The notes under the pieces were generated by a model. That model was given only the letters and a program-made list of their open reading frames with translations. It searched no databases and had not been told where the DNA came from. Both the position numbers and the translations under genes were made by a program. Positions 24,531 through 39,687 of a stretch of DNA of 64,000 nt are shown here, piece by piece (positions within the stretch are counted from its first letter, which is position 1; every line of letters starts with the position of its first letter). The DNA is from Straminergon stramineum (Eukaryota > Streptophyta > Bryopsida > Hypnales > Calliergonaceae), in NCBI GenBank assembly GCA_963920665.1, contig OY987267.1:6138001-6202000 (forward strand), given 5' to 3'.

Positions 24531-27014
24531 GCCATGAAGAAGTTATCTCCTCATTGCCCTTTTTTCACTTTCAAGAAAAAATTAAGAAGTTATTATTTAC
24601 CATCAATGATCAACATTTGAAAAATTTGCATTCATATTTGGAATGAAAGATTGATCCTAAATGAATTATAAGAGTCTAAAAAACTCAAAATTAATTACTA
24701 CAAAATAGAGGACAAATTTTTACATTTATTCTTCTTTGGAGCAATGAGAGGGTTAATTCTCTTAGCCATAAGAAAAGGACTCCCTCATTGCCTTTTTTAA
24801 ACTAAGGTTAAAAAAAGAACTTGGTATATACTAAAGATGATAAAATTTGAAATTTTTGAATTCAAATTAGTAATCAAACACCCTCAATTGTTGGTGACTT
24901 TATATTGGGGCTCAATTCTAATTCCAAGTGGGTCCAATTTATAAACATGGGGCCAATTCAAATCATGCCCGAGTGGACCAAGTGGAAAAAACGGGATCAA
25001 GGATTCATGGCCACCCAATTTTTAGCACTTAGGCCCTATTTTTGGCGCCCAAACATTGCCATGTAAGCAACAATCTAATATATTGTTTGATTTCAGTGGT
25101 TTTGAAATTGGGCCAACAATTGTACTCCAATATAAAGTGGCCCTTAATTTGGAGTGGCTAAGAAATAAAATATTGATCCTTTGAGATAGGAACACCCCAT
25201 AGTGCCATGTGTCTAAAAGAACCTCTAACCTCTTGATCAGATGCTCATAATAAGTACATCTCCAAAAAAACATTCCTCAAAAAAAGATTTTGAAATTTCT
25301 ACTAAAAGTATTTTGATCCTTCATAATTTTTGCATATGGAATCCAAATGATGCATTTTATCATTGTAAAATATAAAATGTCAATAGTCTAATAACATAAT
25401 TTATTTACATTAGAAAAAGTGGAAATTTAGATGAGCCTACTTTAACACCTAATTATTTTGGAAATTTTGCTTGTTTTTGCTTGTATCTTTGTAAGATTAT
25501 TGAAGTGACAACCTTTAGGATTTTGAAGCCAACTAACTTAAGCCATTAAATTTTGAAGCCACATGATTAAAGATTTATGGTTGTGTGATTAAAAGAAATA
25601 CTTGCTATTTGTTGCATTTCTACAATACTCATGCTTTTCTTTTTAGAATACTTTAAAATTAGAAAACAATTATTTTTGAATAAAAAAATATGGACAATGT
25701 AATGACTTATAAGAAGATTTTATCCTATAAGATAGATCATGGAATAAATCTCTAATTAGGAGAACCAAAAATGTGCAAAATCTTTAAAAGATAGGGATTT
25801 TGACATTTTAGTTTAAAAAAATAGAAAGATAATTTTCTTAAATAAAATAAAAATTGTCCATTTGTAACAATTCTATGGAGATGGTCATTCATAAAAAACC
25901 CACCAAAATAAAAAATTTCATGTTTCAAAATGCATGCAAAAAGAAGCTCAATTTGATGGCTTTTATATAACATAAAATTAACCATTTCTAGAATTATTGC
26001 ACACAACAGATATTGATCTAATTAAATATAATTTCTGCCAAATTTCAACTTCAACTTCATTTTTTTTAGACTAGAAATAGTCCTAAATCCCTTAAAGAGG
26101 TAAGTGTGAAATTCTATTGTGATATGTTTAGATAGTAAAACATTTTTGAAAAAAATAAAAATCAAGCTAATGTGTATAATAGTCATGAGTATCTCATCTA
26201 TAAATCTTGAGTCTTTTGGAGTCATAATGCAAAAGTTATGGCCAAAAAAATTCCTCTAGAGATGTGAGAAGAAATAGTAGAAATGTTTCTTGCAATCCCC
26301 AAACTTGTATGTTTTTTCACATATTTGAAAGTTGTTTTTGAAAGACTCATTGTTTGCCATGGTCCACTAGTATGCTTTGTGTGTCTTTTCATCCATACTA
26401 CATTTGATTTCTATTGCTTCAAATTTCTTTACTTCATCTAAGTCATGCCCCCTTTCAAATCTAACCTATAACTAAATCATTTTCCCCTATACTATGAGTT
26501 CAAAAATTCATTTTTTGATAATAAATTTATAAATATATATCATTCAAAATTTAATACGAAAAATGAAATTAAAGATTTGCTTAGGTGCCATGGAGGATTT
26601 TGAGTGTGGATGGGTTGACGTTATGCAACAATCCAATAGATCTGACATGTGCAATACTATTTCAACAACAAGTTCAAGTCATTTTTTAAAGTTGGCACTA
26701 GCAACAATACCTTCTTGCCTTCAATGTCAATGTGACAACATGTTGAAAATTATGATCCACAAAGCCTTCAAAATTAGAAACAAATGTGGAGACCTCCACT
26801 TGGGTGCCACTAGTAGCATAGACAATATTAGATAGTAATGATACTTATAAGTATTTTTTTTATTTTTAAGTGCAAACATTTATTAGGATGAATGAAAATT
26901 ATTTGGATAAAATGTTACTTTGCAGCACTCTCTTTATTCAAAATATAGACTTTGAAGTGCTTAGAGATTAACAAAAGAGTGAATAACTCCTATTCTTTTA
27001 TAATTGGTATACAA
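24531..27014. other. AT-rich intergenic DNA, no gene seen
   Basis: No recognisable coding region, RNA gene or paired terminal repeat was found on either strand. Only short low-complexity ORFs are present. Confidence 0.5.
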
Positions 27015-27015
27015 T

Positions 27016-27875
27016 AGGGTCCAATATTCTTACAAATTGCCTATTGTACCATTCAAATTCTTTTGCATGATATAGAATACAATTGGCATTTTTGGTCTTG
27101 CATAATTGACATTCAATTCTTATGCAATCCCAATCAAGCATATCAAATTTTTATTTCAAAAAAGAAAAACTCCATTTTTGATAAATAGTTCATTTAATAT
27201 TCAAGTTTTACATGATAATTGATTGAAAATCATTGGTGATTAATTTTTTTAATTAGATTGCAAGATATGTTGGAAAGATTTAGACGCACATTCTTCTTTC
27301 AACAAGCATCTCTAAAAAAAATTTCATACTTTCCTCTTTAGAGATTTCAATATTGGGGGGCCAATTTCCAAATTTTGTAAAATAACTATCTTTATATTTT
27401 AACTAGATTTTGGCAAATCAATTGTACCATCATGCTCAAAGGTAAAAAATTATTCATAGTCTGAAGGTCAAACAAATAGAAAAATCTAATTACACTAAAG
27501 AGATATCTATTTCTCAAAATTTGGGCATTGTCACCTCAATATTGAAATTTCTATGGAGGGAATTCTAAATCATTTTTTGGAGGTGCTTGCTGAAAGAAAA
27601 ATGTGCATATGGATGTTTCCAACATATATGCAATTGAATTCAATAATTGATCATCAATGTTTTCCAAATAATTATCATACAAAACTATGAGTATTAAATA
27701 AAATAATTTATCAAAAATTGAATTTTTATTTTTTTGAAACTCAAATTTGGTATGCTTGTTTGGGATTGCATAAGAATTGAATGATAATTATGTAGGGCAA
27801 AAATTGCCAATTGTATTTTATATTATACAAAAAAAATGAATGATGTACTAGATTGTTTGTAGATTATTGGACCTA
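27016..27875. mobile_element. Large foldback element, arms of about 400 bp
   Basis: The left arm (27016 to about 27425) is the diverged reverse complement of the right arm (about 27470-27875). Outer ends read GGGTCCAATA and TATTGGACC. Inner shared phrases, read on the arm strand, include CATTCAATTCTTATGCAATC, ATATGTTGGAAA and AGATTTCAATATTG / AAATTTCAATATTG. Nearly the whole 860 bp is one hairpin with a short loop around 27445. No ORF is conserved. It is either a foldback transposon or two head-to-head copies of a smaller repeat. Confidence 0.85.
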
Positions 27876-28340
27876 ACCGGACATCAAGAATTATTGATTT
27901 TTGGTCCCATGTCAAATCCAACAAGGCAAAGACAAATGACTCAAGAGCTACATAATTAGTTCTATTAGAGGATAGACTCTATACTTTAATACATTGAAAT
28001 ACAAATGAAAGTAGTGTGAGTATTTTATGGAAGTAAGTTATAATAGCTTGTTTTATAAGGATGAAGGGAAGCATATAAATAGGGAGGTTCTAATGGGAGG
28101 GTTGGGTTTGTATATGAATAGTTGTGTTTGCATATCAAACTTAAGAGTAGGTATGGAGATGTAGGGTTGCTAAGGCAATCTAGAATCATTTTTGTCATTG
28201 TTACCCGGTGTTTTGTTTCCCACTATCTACTCATATACCAGTTCCTTCAATACTAGATCTATGGTCTATTTTTGTTCCAACAATAAAGAAAAATGTAGAG
28301 CTAGGGAATTTTTTGTGTTACAACATTCAATTGTGGACTC
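27876..28340. other. Region with weak LTR/promoter look before the 180-bp array
   Basis: A TATA-like CATATAAATAGG occurs at about 28073 and an AATAAAG motif near 28284. No paired terminal repeats were found, so I do not call an LTR. Confidence 0.3.
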
Positions 28341-29215
28341 GATGAAGCATTGGAATCTTGGTGTTGATACCACGGCTTTAGTGATTATGATGTAAGTTGG
28401 TATTCTTGAAATTTACAGACAAGTGGTTCTTTATCAAGGGTGTTTGAAGGTTTGAATGTAGAACAATGTTACACGTTGGTTCCACCTAGTAGAAGGCAAA
28501 GCGCATAGTTGTAGACAAGATGAAGCGTTGGAGTCTTAGGGTTGATGACAAGGCTTTATTGATTCTAGAGCAAGTTGGTATGTTGAACTTAACAAGCAAG
28601 AGGTTACCTTTCAAGGGTGTTTTGAGGGTGGTTTTATGTTGAACAATGTTATAGATTGGTTCTGCCTAGTAGAACCCAAAGCACATAGCTGTAGACAAGA
28701 TGAAGCACTGGAATCTTAAAGTCTAGGTGAAGGCTTAAGTGATTCTAGTGCAAGTTGTTATTGTTGAGCTACGTAGACGAGAGGTTGCTTTTCAAAGGTG
28801 TTTTGAGGGTTGCAATCCGGAACAATGTTACAAGTTTGTTCCGCCTAGTAGAAGGCAAGGTACATAGTTGTAGTTAAAAAGAAGCATTGGAATTTTGGTG
28901 CCTGAAAGGTTTTAGTGATTTTGGTGCAAGCTGGTATTGTTGAACTTCATAGATGAGAGGTTAATTTTGAAGGGTGTCTTAAAGGTTTGAATGTAGATCA
29001 ATGTTATGGGTTGATTCCACCTAGTAGAATCAAAGCGCTTAGTTGTAAACAAGATGAAGCATTGGAAATCCTCGAATTGATACCAAAACTTTAGTGATTC
29101 TGATGCAAATTGGTATCGTTGAACTTTGCAGATGAGAAGTTTTTTTTGAAGAGTGTTTTGAGGGTTTGAATGTGGATCAATGTTACAGATTGACTCCACC
29201 TATAGACCATCATAA
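28341..29215. repeat. 180-bp tandem array, about 4.9 units
   Basis: The anchor GATGAAGCATTGGAATCTT starts at 28341 and recurs at 28519, 28699, about 28878 and 29053 (spacings 178, 180, 179, 175). Each unit carries AACAATGTTA, GTTCC(A/G)CCTAGTAGAA and CATAG(T/C)TGTAGAC. Units differ by substitutions, so the array is old. No frame stays open through all units. It ends about 70 bp before the GC-rich 5' region of the UBC gene. Confidence 0.92.
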
Positions 29216-29229
29216 TAGTTGGTTGAGAG

Positions 29230-29706
29230 GTCCCATTTGCCACTACAAACTAGGTGGTACATTTTTTTCCATTTAACGCGTAGCTGGCACAATGACGGTC
29301 CCTTCCGACGACCATTTCTGCGTAGAACTTAAGCTTCCTTGGCTTGTCACTCCGAAGACCTTTTCTGCGTTGTGTGTAAGCTTTCCCCTCCTGGGCCCAT
29401 TGTCTTCCTGGCGGGCCTTGTCTGCTACTTTGCCTTGCCTTCCTTTACCTTCCTTTGCCTTCGCTTTGCCTAACTTCGCTCATTTCGCCCTCCGCCCTCC
29501 TTTGCAGCTGCTGCTGCGGTATCTTCTGCTTTGCCGTTGGTTTCGCCGCTGCTTTCTATCCTCTGGTCACTGCGAATTGTCTTCGTCGTCGTCTTCCCCG
29601 TCCAGTTTCCTGCGTTAGGGTTTCACGGGGCGGGCAGTTTCGGATCGCACGTCGATCCGGAGGTGGTGGTTGTGTTGGGAGTCCCAGCGCTAGGGTTTGC
29701 GGTCTG
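29230..29706 (+). promoter_or_regulatory. Promoter and 5' UTR region of the UBC gene
   Basis: GC content rises sharply at about 29275. The region contains CT-rich tracts (29390-29480) and telo-box-like TTAGGGTTT near 29616 and CTAGGGTTTG at 29692 shortly before the ATG. Parts (about 29360-29420 and from 29665) resemble the decayed duplicate at 36.9-37.2 kb. The open frame across 29292-29618 has no family resemblance. Confidence 0.6.
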
Positions 29707-31769
<2,063 letters not shown>

Positions 31770-32280
31770 TGCGAAGGTGTCGCAGCAACACGGGTGAGCG
31801 CGTGGTGGGGGTTTGGCACCTTGTAGATGAGAGGATAATTTCTGCATTTGTGCTTGAACAGGGTTGGATAGGAGTTTGGTGATGAGCGGTTTAGCCATGG
31901 GGGGGTTTCTGTTATGGAGCCACTGTGTAATGGTAGGGTCCTAAATGTGTGTTGGGCGCTTCAGTCATTAGATAAATGTAAAAGCGTTGTCACTCGTGCA
32001 CTCGTGTGGCATCATCGTTTGCTTGAGTTCTTGGAGAGCGCCTGTACCTCACTATTGCTGCTTTCATGCCTGTGCCATGAGTGGCACATATTTATGAGAG
32101 GACTTGGCATATCCTTTTCTTTGGTGCCCATTTTGTGCTTATTTGGGTGAAATGTCCTCAAATATGTTGTTATAAATGAAAGATGGTACAATATTTGGTA
32201 TGCCCTTGTTTTCCAGCAAGACGGAAAAGATGTTAATTTTTGTGCCAAGTATCTTCTGTGCCAATTGAAACTGTTGTGTG
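31770..32280 (+). other. UBC 3' UTR / downstream region
   Basis: No coding signal on either strand. The sequence around 32165-32210 is homologous to 39650-39692, just before the LTR insertion in the duplicate, so the duplication extends past the UBC stop codon. Confidence 0.6.
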
Positions 32281-33623
32281 CAGATTAGAAGTGGATGAAG
32301 GCCCGTCTGCGCTAAACGACTTTTGACGCTTGGCGTTATGGAGACGGCGGAGCGCTGGGGATTTTCTCTTTCGTGAACATGGGAGATTTGTTTCCAGTTG
32401 CGCGGTCTTCGCATGGAGTCTTGAGGAGTAGAACAGTGAGGTTTCTCTCGGTGAAGTCGACTGCTTCGAAAATCCCGATTCACGAGCCAAGTCAGATTCG
32501 TTCTATAGTACAACAGCTGGCACACGCTTTTTCTGAGAATATACTAACTCTATGGTGCGCACTTCCTTATCGGTAGGAACCGAGCATTAGAAATGGAGTG
32601 CAGTGGATACATCCCGTAATCTTGACTTTAACAGGATTGCGTCCTTCTTAGATCAGGTTGGAACCATTGAAGTGGTTTTCAGGATCATGAAAATACAACC
32701 TCTTATGGAATTGACATGGCTGGTCCCCTTGGCTTGCCTGTTAGTTTCCTACGACAAGGTGCTACTTTCATGTTTCCAAGTCGCCCTTGGCTGTCTGATC
32801 GACTGAATTTTGTTAATTTCTTCTAGACTCGGTGTTTCTGTCTCCACTGGCTTCTGGAGCGTGTGTTCTTGGTGAAAATGAGATTTGGAATTTTGGATGT
32901 GATACCCTTCAAATCGTGTTGGAAGTGTTCAATAGTAATGACAAGGGCGTGTTTGAAGGGCTAGCCCGTTTACGTACAATGTCAACGTCTAATAATTTTG
33001 AAGTTATTGCTAATTGAATCGCACTAACATATAAATTGTTTACAAATTTAATGGGATCTACAAGGAAGCCAGCCCTATCAGAGAGTATGTGCTACTGAAT
33101 GCTAAGACTGTCAAATTAATACCACCATTAGGAAATGGGAATTAATAAGTGGTTGATACCGGTATATGTTTGAATAAGGCTGAATTATATGTGTCCTCAG
33201 CCTGGTTTAAACATATATCGTAGCTGAGCCAAATGAAGGCCGTTCTTGCACAACTGAAGTTTTCTTGGCAATTTTGGGCAGAATCTTTACTTCTTTTGGG
33301 CACTGTATGCCCTATAATTGATGACAGTTGTGCAGACAATGCTCTGACTAGACACAAGATTCAGGTCCTGTTGTCATACCCCGATTGGAGTAGGTGAGCG
33401 GATTACAGGATTTTATGTCTCACCAGAATTGGTGGACAACCCCATTGGTCAATCTTGAGGGAATCAATATGTGTGGAATTCTTATTGTATTCCCCCATCA
33501 ATGATCCCAAAACTAGTTTATGGATTTTAGTGCAATATGCTACCTAGTTTATGGAATTTACTGCAATATGCTATCTTGGAGACAAACATGCATCAACTTT
33601 GGCTATCTTGAGACAAAGTAGTA
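32281..33623 (+). other. Possible short gene or long 3' region after UBC (unrecognised)
   Basis: An ATG ORF at 32379-32576 (65 codons, beginning MGDLFPVARSSHGVL) has gene-like composition, and the following 500 bp contain two more short open frames, but none matches a family I know. The sequence of 32281-32510 is present in decayed form at 41310-41520 with no reading frame kept there. It could be an exon of a small unknown gene or transcribed 3' sequence. A small hairpin (TATATGTTTGAATAAGGCTG with its partner) sits at about 33163-33217. Confidence 0.3.
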
Positions 33624-34518
33624 TTATCCCCTAAAGTCCTAAGGCCTTTTTTCTCTCATAAATCATTCAAAATTGTCATTTCTATTGCAAGGTGCAAAAC
33701 TCTTAAGTTTTTCATTTTTTTGGCACATCTAACTATAGGATCTTGCACTAGACTAGTAAAAAAATGTGTGATAGAAAATTCAAAAACTTTGACTATATAG
33801 ATTGCATTTGAAGTGAAGAAAACTAGTTCTTTATAACATTCCATGATTAGATTTTTTGGCTTGGAATCTTCTTAATTAAATTTTTTTGCACTTTTGAGTT
33901 TGAGATTGAAAATTTTTTATGTTGAAGATTTGAGTTGAGAGTCAAGGAAAAAAATTCAAATAAAAACACATTTGAATTTCATTCATTAAAAAATTGTTAA
34001 ATGAAAGTATGTCCGAGATTGAATGAAACAATAAGTCTTTAATAGCTCTAAGATGGAATTGAAAAATCATCATCCTAATGGTGAAATTGTTCTTGCAAAC
34101 AAACTTAACCTTGTCAAACAATTTCTTTTGAAAAATTGTGAAAATTTCATCCAAAAATGATTTTTATAACTTGTTTTTTCAAGAAGATGCTTAGATTGCT
34201 CAAAAAACAAGATGTCCATAACTTTCTCATCATTAGTTCAAATCGAATGAAGAAATCTTTAGATGTAGAGAAAAACATAGTCTATGAGAAAAAAATCAAT
34301 TTTAAATCATTTTTTTGTTTTTTTTGTGCTACTTGGGGAACTACTTTTTGGACTTAGGGCAGCATAACTTTTGCTCCACACACCGATTGAAATAAAAATT
34401 ATACTTTTAGAAAGATAATGTGATTTCCTATCTTCAAAAAAGTTTCAAATGAAGTCCCAAGAGCTTGCCCAAAATCTCAAGTGTCCCCTGAGGGGACACT
34501 TGGGACTTCAGGGGTTAA
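33624..34518. mobile_element. TTAA-type MITE copy 4 (left TTAA mutated to TTAT)
   Basis: The left end is TTAT plus CCCCTAAAGTCC (33628); the right end is TTCAGGGG plus TTAA (34515-34518). The body is 887 bp in the same orientation as copy 3, sharing phrases such as TAGGATCTTG and GGATTGCAAG/AGATTGCA. A short perfect palindrome centred near 34490 (AAGTGTCCCC and its complement) lies just inside the right end. Confidence 0.8.
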
Positions 34519-34929
34519 AAAAAATAGAAAAGAAAGAATTTTGCAAGTTGTAAAGGATTAGAGGGAGTATAATTATATAAAACTAAATAAATAGATGCTA
34601 ATTCCAATGTGGAGAAAGTTGTAAATTGACTATCAAAATGAATTGGTTGTTGCAATCTTCACTAAAATCTAATTTTTTCAAGGATTTTTTAAATGTACAT
34701 TTAGCTACTGAAAATTTTAAGTAGCAATGGAGCAAATTTTAGCTAATTCTTTGAACATTGCTTCCCATTGACCGGATTCACATGATAGTGCAATTGTCCA
34801 CTTGGACCTTGTATTTCTATTGTAAACTTTGACCACTGATGGAGCATGGCAGGAGGCTCTTAGTAGAAGTATTTTCTTATTTGTTAGGGTTGAAAACTCC
34901 CATCTAAGTAATCTATATCTAGAATGAAT
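34519..34929. other. AT-rich spacer, nothing recognised
   Basis: No ORF, paired repeat or RNA gene was seen. It leads into a TTTG microsatellite at about 34930-34950. Confidence 0.5.
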
Positions 34930-35840
34930 TTGTTTGTTTGTTTGTTTGTTATAATTGGATATTTGGAACTATACGTCGTCTAGTCACGTTTATGGTATTG
35001 TTAGAAAGGTCTTTGCAAGGAGGGATGTATGGACTTTGTTTTTGTGTCACTCCAACTTGTGGTAGAAAAAGATATTGAATTTGGAAGTTTTTATGAATGA
35101 AAAAATTAGAAAATTACCTTTAGTTTTATTTTATTATATTGTGGTGATGGCACAATGGCATAGGATACACTAGTACCTTAAATCAGGCTATTTGTTTTGT
35201 TTTGTAATGTGTGTTTGTTTGCTATGGTAAGATCACCAAAACTATTCATCCTTTAGTTACATTCTTGGTGGCATAAGAAAGCTCTTTGTGAGGAAGGGTG
35301 CATAGGCTTGTTTTGTGGCATTTGGACCTATGGTGTGAAAGTTATGGAATTTCAAAGTTTTTATGAATTAAAAAATTAGAAAAATTACTTATACTTTTAT
35401 TTTAATTCTGGAAACAACACATGGCACACTGGTCTATACCTTAAATGAGGTTGTTTGTTTGTGAAGGTGAGATACTTGGAACCATGTGTCTCTCAATCAC
35501 GTTCTTGGTATTGTTGGAAAGTGCTTTATGAGGAGGGGTGTGCAAACTTTGTTTTGTGGTGTTTGGACATATGGTGTGAATATTATGGATTTTTGAGTTA
35601 TTTTTTATCTTAAATTATTCTATATTATGGATCTTTTGGACTATGCATCCTTTGGATGCATTCTGGCACCCATTAGAAAGTTCTTCAAGAGGAGTGCACA
35701 GATTTTGTTTTGTGATGTTTGGACATACAATGTGAAATTTATGGATTTTTGAGTGATTTTTTAATCTTAAATTATCCTAAATTACAAATCTTTTGGACCG
35801 TGCATCCCTTAATCACATTTTTGGTACCGTTAGAAAGTTT
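34930..35840. repeat. Irregular tandem repeat array, units of about 157-275 bp
   Basis: The phrase pattern CATCC(T)TT...CA(C)ATTCTTGGTA..GTTAGAAAG ends near 35007, 35281, 35521, 35680 and 35837. Each is followed by AGGA(G/A)GG.TG(C/T)A, TTTGTTTTGTG and a TTTGGAC(A/C)TATGGTGTGAA block. Unit length steps from about 274 through 240 to 159 and 157, so the later units are shortened versions of the earlier ones. Noncoding. Confidence 0.85.
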
Positions 35841-36879
35841 ATCTATCCCATTACTCTAAATCACCCCTCTACTAATGCTAATTCATCGTGGGCCCTATTT
35901 TTTGAGCATTTAAGCAAACATCTTCATAGTAATTTACTAATTTTTATTAAACTAGATAAATTATTACAAAAATGAAATGAAAAACAAAAGCATAAAAAAA
36001 TCATGAAAAAAATTGGGCCAATGGTATAAGATTACATTGGTGTTCTCTAAACCACATAATAAATGATGAAGGCTTTTTTCTTGTATGCTACTAGATTTGT
36101 GATTGATTGTGGGAAGTTAACTCTGTAAGGATGTTGTGGGCTGAAAAGCTCTAATGGATGACTTCACTATTACATATAGAAATAAAGAATGAACCTATTG
36201 GTCTAATAATCAAAGTATTTTGGTGTCTACATTGGTCATGAGGGGCAACATCTCACTAGGGTTAACTTTGGCAAGGCAAGATCCATCACCACAATAGTAT
36301 TTTCAAATTCCTAGATGAGTCATCCATTAGATAAATTTTTTTTATTCTTAGTATTTTAGGTTAATACTTAATATAGTGACTTGCATGGGTAGGATAGACA
36401 AGTGATCTATTCTCATAACATTGTTAACCGATGCTAACGCGGCCCAATTTTACACTCTCCAAATGTGGCCCCTCAATTGAATCCCTTCTTATAAACAATT
36501 AAAAAATAATTTTAGCACCTAAGAAGAAAAAGGACAGGGATTGAATCTTAGCAATCAACCTATGTCATCACACACTTAGGAAACACGTACCTAGATGATA
36601 ATGTGGAGTATATATGTAGCAAACCTACAATGAAGAAGTCAAGGATATACTTCACCCTCTTAAATCTTCAAAAAATAAATCCAAAATTATCAATTCTTAT
36701 GCTTCAATACAACAACCCAATGCTTTAACATGATTCAGTTTTTGTTGCATAAGTGGAGATATTCTACGTCTAAGATACTTCTTGGTGTGACTATACCCAA
36801 TCCTTGATAATTTAAGATAAAACAAAAACCATCAAATTTAATTTATTGCAAAGCAAGAGTAACACTCCAAGGAATTCAG
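35841..36879. other. AT-rich intergenic DNA, no gene seen
   Basis: No recognisable features. Its right edge merges into the start of the decayed UBC-locus duplicate. Confidence 0.5.
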
Positions 36880-37177
36880 TCTTCTACATTGAGTGTAAGC
36901 TTTCTTCTCCCTCAGGGGGGCTCTTTCCTCAAAGCCTAGTTTTGGTTGTTCTTTAGCTTTTCCTAAATAGTTTTATTCTTTGAAGCTCTTGCCCACCCGC
37001 TTGGGCTTACCCTAGGCTTCTATTGCAATGTCCCTCCCTTTCCCACTTTTTTTCCATGTTTTTTTACCACCTAATCACTTCAAATTGGGATTCCTTCTCA
37101 CAAGCATAAAACCAACATTAGGATTCTTAGGGTGAGTGTTTTCATATTGTATGTGAGTCCAAAGGTTGCTCATAGTG

Positions 37178-37179
<2 letters not shown>

Positions 37180-37220
<41 letters not shown>
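37180..37220. repeat. (TTG)n microsatellite
   Basis: Thirteen or so uninterrupted TTG units directly upstream of the duplicated UBC exon 1. The intact locus has only a short GGTTGTGTTGG at the matching place, so the repeat expanded in the pseudogene copy. Confidence 0.95.
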
Positions 37221-39226
37221 ATTTGGAGTACAAATGCTAGGATTTGTGGTGTGATGGCCTCCAAGTATATTTTCAAGGAGTTGAAAGATTTGCATACGGA
37301 TTTGTTGACATTGTGCAATGCCAACGAGGTTCTGGGCCTTGGATTTGACAGTGCTCTTTGAATACGTCATTCTGGTTCTTGTTGTTGTTTCCTACTCTTT
37401 CATTGTTTTTTCTTAGTTTTCAGTGAGAGGATGTGATTTAGGGCATCAAGTCTAATTATAAACTCCACTCTTGCACATCTTGCTGACTTTTGTAGTAGAG
37501 ATGAGTAATTTTCATTTTTTTAGAGTTATTTGAATTTGGAGAGAGCATGACATGTTCTATATTTAGTTGCCAATATATGAGAGAAAATGAGTCCTATCTT
37601 AGGGTCCTAAATTTCAGAATCATAATCAATTGGTGTGTTATTATCTTTGTGGCAATGATAGTTTACCAAGTATTATTGCCTTACTACTACTTGATCAATT
37701 GAATTGTATTTTTATAAATTAGAGTGGCTTATCCATAGTAGTTAGGACTATTCTATTGACCATTCTCCATTTTATAGCTTGTTTGTTGTTTTCAAGAGGT
37801 TAATTGTTCTTATGATTGTTTTCCATCTAATATTGTTTCCATGAGTGTTGGTTGTATCAAGCATGTGATCAATTGAGGCCATGTGATGCAATAGATTAAG
37901 AAATCTAATTGTATTGAGTAGGTGAAGTTTGACAACATTGAATGATTTGAGGATGGGATGAAAAATATTTTCCTATTGTTTGGGGTATAATTTTTGATGA
38001 AAACCCATAGTTGAGGATGTGTTTCACTAGCAAATCACTATAATTGTGGGACCTCTTGATAGATTGTATCAAGGAGCTGTGTTTGGGGTTACCTTTTACT
38101 TCCCCTTGACTAGCCATTCACCTCCTCTAAGGTCATTTTATAAGTGTTCCACAAGGTTTGTATTATTTAGCTTTGTAGGGAATTAAATGTGTAGGATCTT
38201 TGTTTGTGGGTCATATATTCTAATCCATCACTATTCTATTGTAGTCTTTGCCTTATTTTAGTAGAGAGATGACTTTGTCTAGAATTGAAGGTATCAATAT
38301 ATGATCATAAGTCATTGAATGAACCTTGATATGTTAAAGTTGAAACTTGTCATGTTGTATAGTAATCTCTTCTTGGAAGGGTGGCATCAAGGTCCACGTT
38401 GCTGAATTGTATTTGCAATATTTTGTTTGTTGGCTAATTGGACGTGATTTGATACCTTTGGCAAGTGTTATTATGATATGAAATATTTTGGATTTTCTAT
38501 TTAGTTTGTGTTTGGAATTGAGGTTTTCCACATGAATAGCAATAGCAATTAACATTTTCTTAAACATTATGAAAGAGCAATGTAGCCTTCTTTTAATCAT
38601 ATCTAAGGTGTGTATATAATATTGGCAGCATTGAAGCACTTGTTGCGCCATTGTTTGGGACTATCTATATGGGGACACTTTGAATTTTTTTTGATGATTT
38701 ATGGGTTTGATAGACGTGATCTAGTTGTGCAATATTTGATGTTGGATTTGTTGTGGTGCTATGTGGTCCAGTCTATTTGGACTTCTTTCTGTTGGCATTC
38801 TTGGCCATGATCTATAAAATGCAATGTGGAAATTATGCAAAAGAGTAGATTCAACAAATTTTATTTAGTATCCACACTCCTATAGATACTACCACAAAAG
38901 TGTAATCTAATTGCATGATCATAATCCAATACATGATCAATGCTATGAGTGTGCTTATATAAGAGCAACAATTAGGAAAGCATTCCAATGTACTAACAAA
39001 CTAATCATTTTAGCAAATAGATTAATTCTTGCACTAATGCTTTTGAGATGATTTTCAAAGTCATATAATTTCACAATCCTAGCTAATCTAAGTTTCCATA
39101 TATAAATTTGTTTTGTACATGAGAGTCAAAGCAATCTCTACCATTGGTGTTGTCAAAGACAAATTTCTTGGATGAAGAAGTTAGGATTTCCGAAGTTAAT
39201 AGTGTTGTGTTTGTGGGTCACTTTAG

Positions 39227-39367
<141 letters not shown>

Positions 39368-39687
39368 TGATGCGAAGGTGTTATACCACCATGGATGAGA
39401 GAATTCTAGTGGGAGTTTTGCCCAATGTAGATGAAAAATAATTCATATATTTGTGCTTGAATTGGGTGGATAGGAGGTTGATAATGAGCAGGTAGTCATG
39501 GGAGGTTTTATAGTCTAAGGCCACTTAGTTTGTGTAGTAGTAGTGTTCCTAAATTTGTACTCTGAGCTAAAGTCATTAGTTAAGTGTAAACATGTTTGAC
39601 ACTTGTACATTGTGTGTAGCATCCACATGTGAAATCAGGGTTCTAAAATATGTTGATATAAATAAATAAAAATACAATATCTAGTGT

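Noticed and set aside
27876..28340. Complete LTR retrotransposon around the 180-bp array
   Set aside because: TATA- and AATAAA-like motifs are present, but no paired LTRs, primer-binding site or pol motifs were found.
12546..29200. tRNA or rRNA genes in the AT-rich region
   Set aside because: No A-box/B-box pair with cloverleaf potential and no rRNA core was recognised by eye; the only 5S-like sequence is the TFIIIA cassette exon.
28341..29215. CRISPR-like array
   Set aside because: The units are contiguous 180-bp tandem repeats without short conserved repeats separated by unique spacers, in a eukaryotic genome.
29292..29618. 108-codon frame before UBC
   Set aside because: Low-complexity Leu/Ser/Phe translation of a CT-rich leader; no start context or family match.
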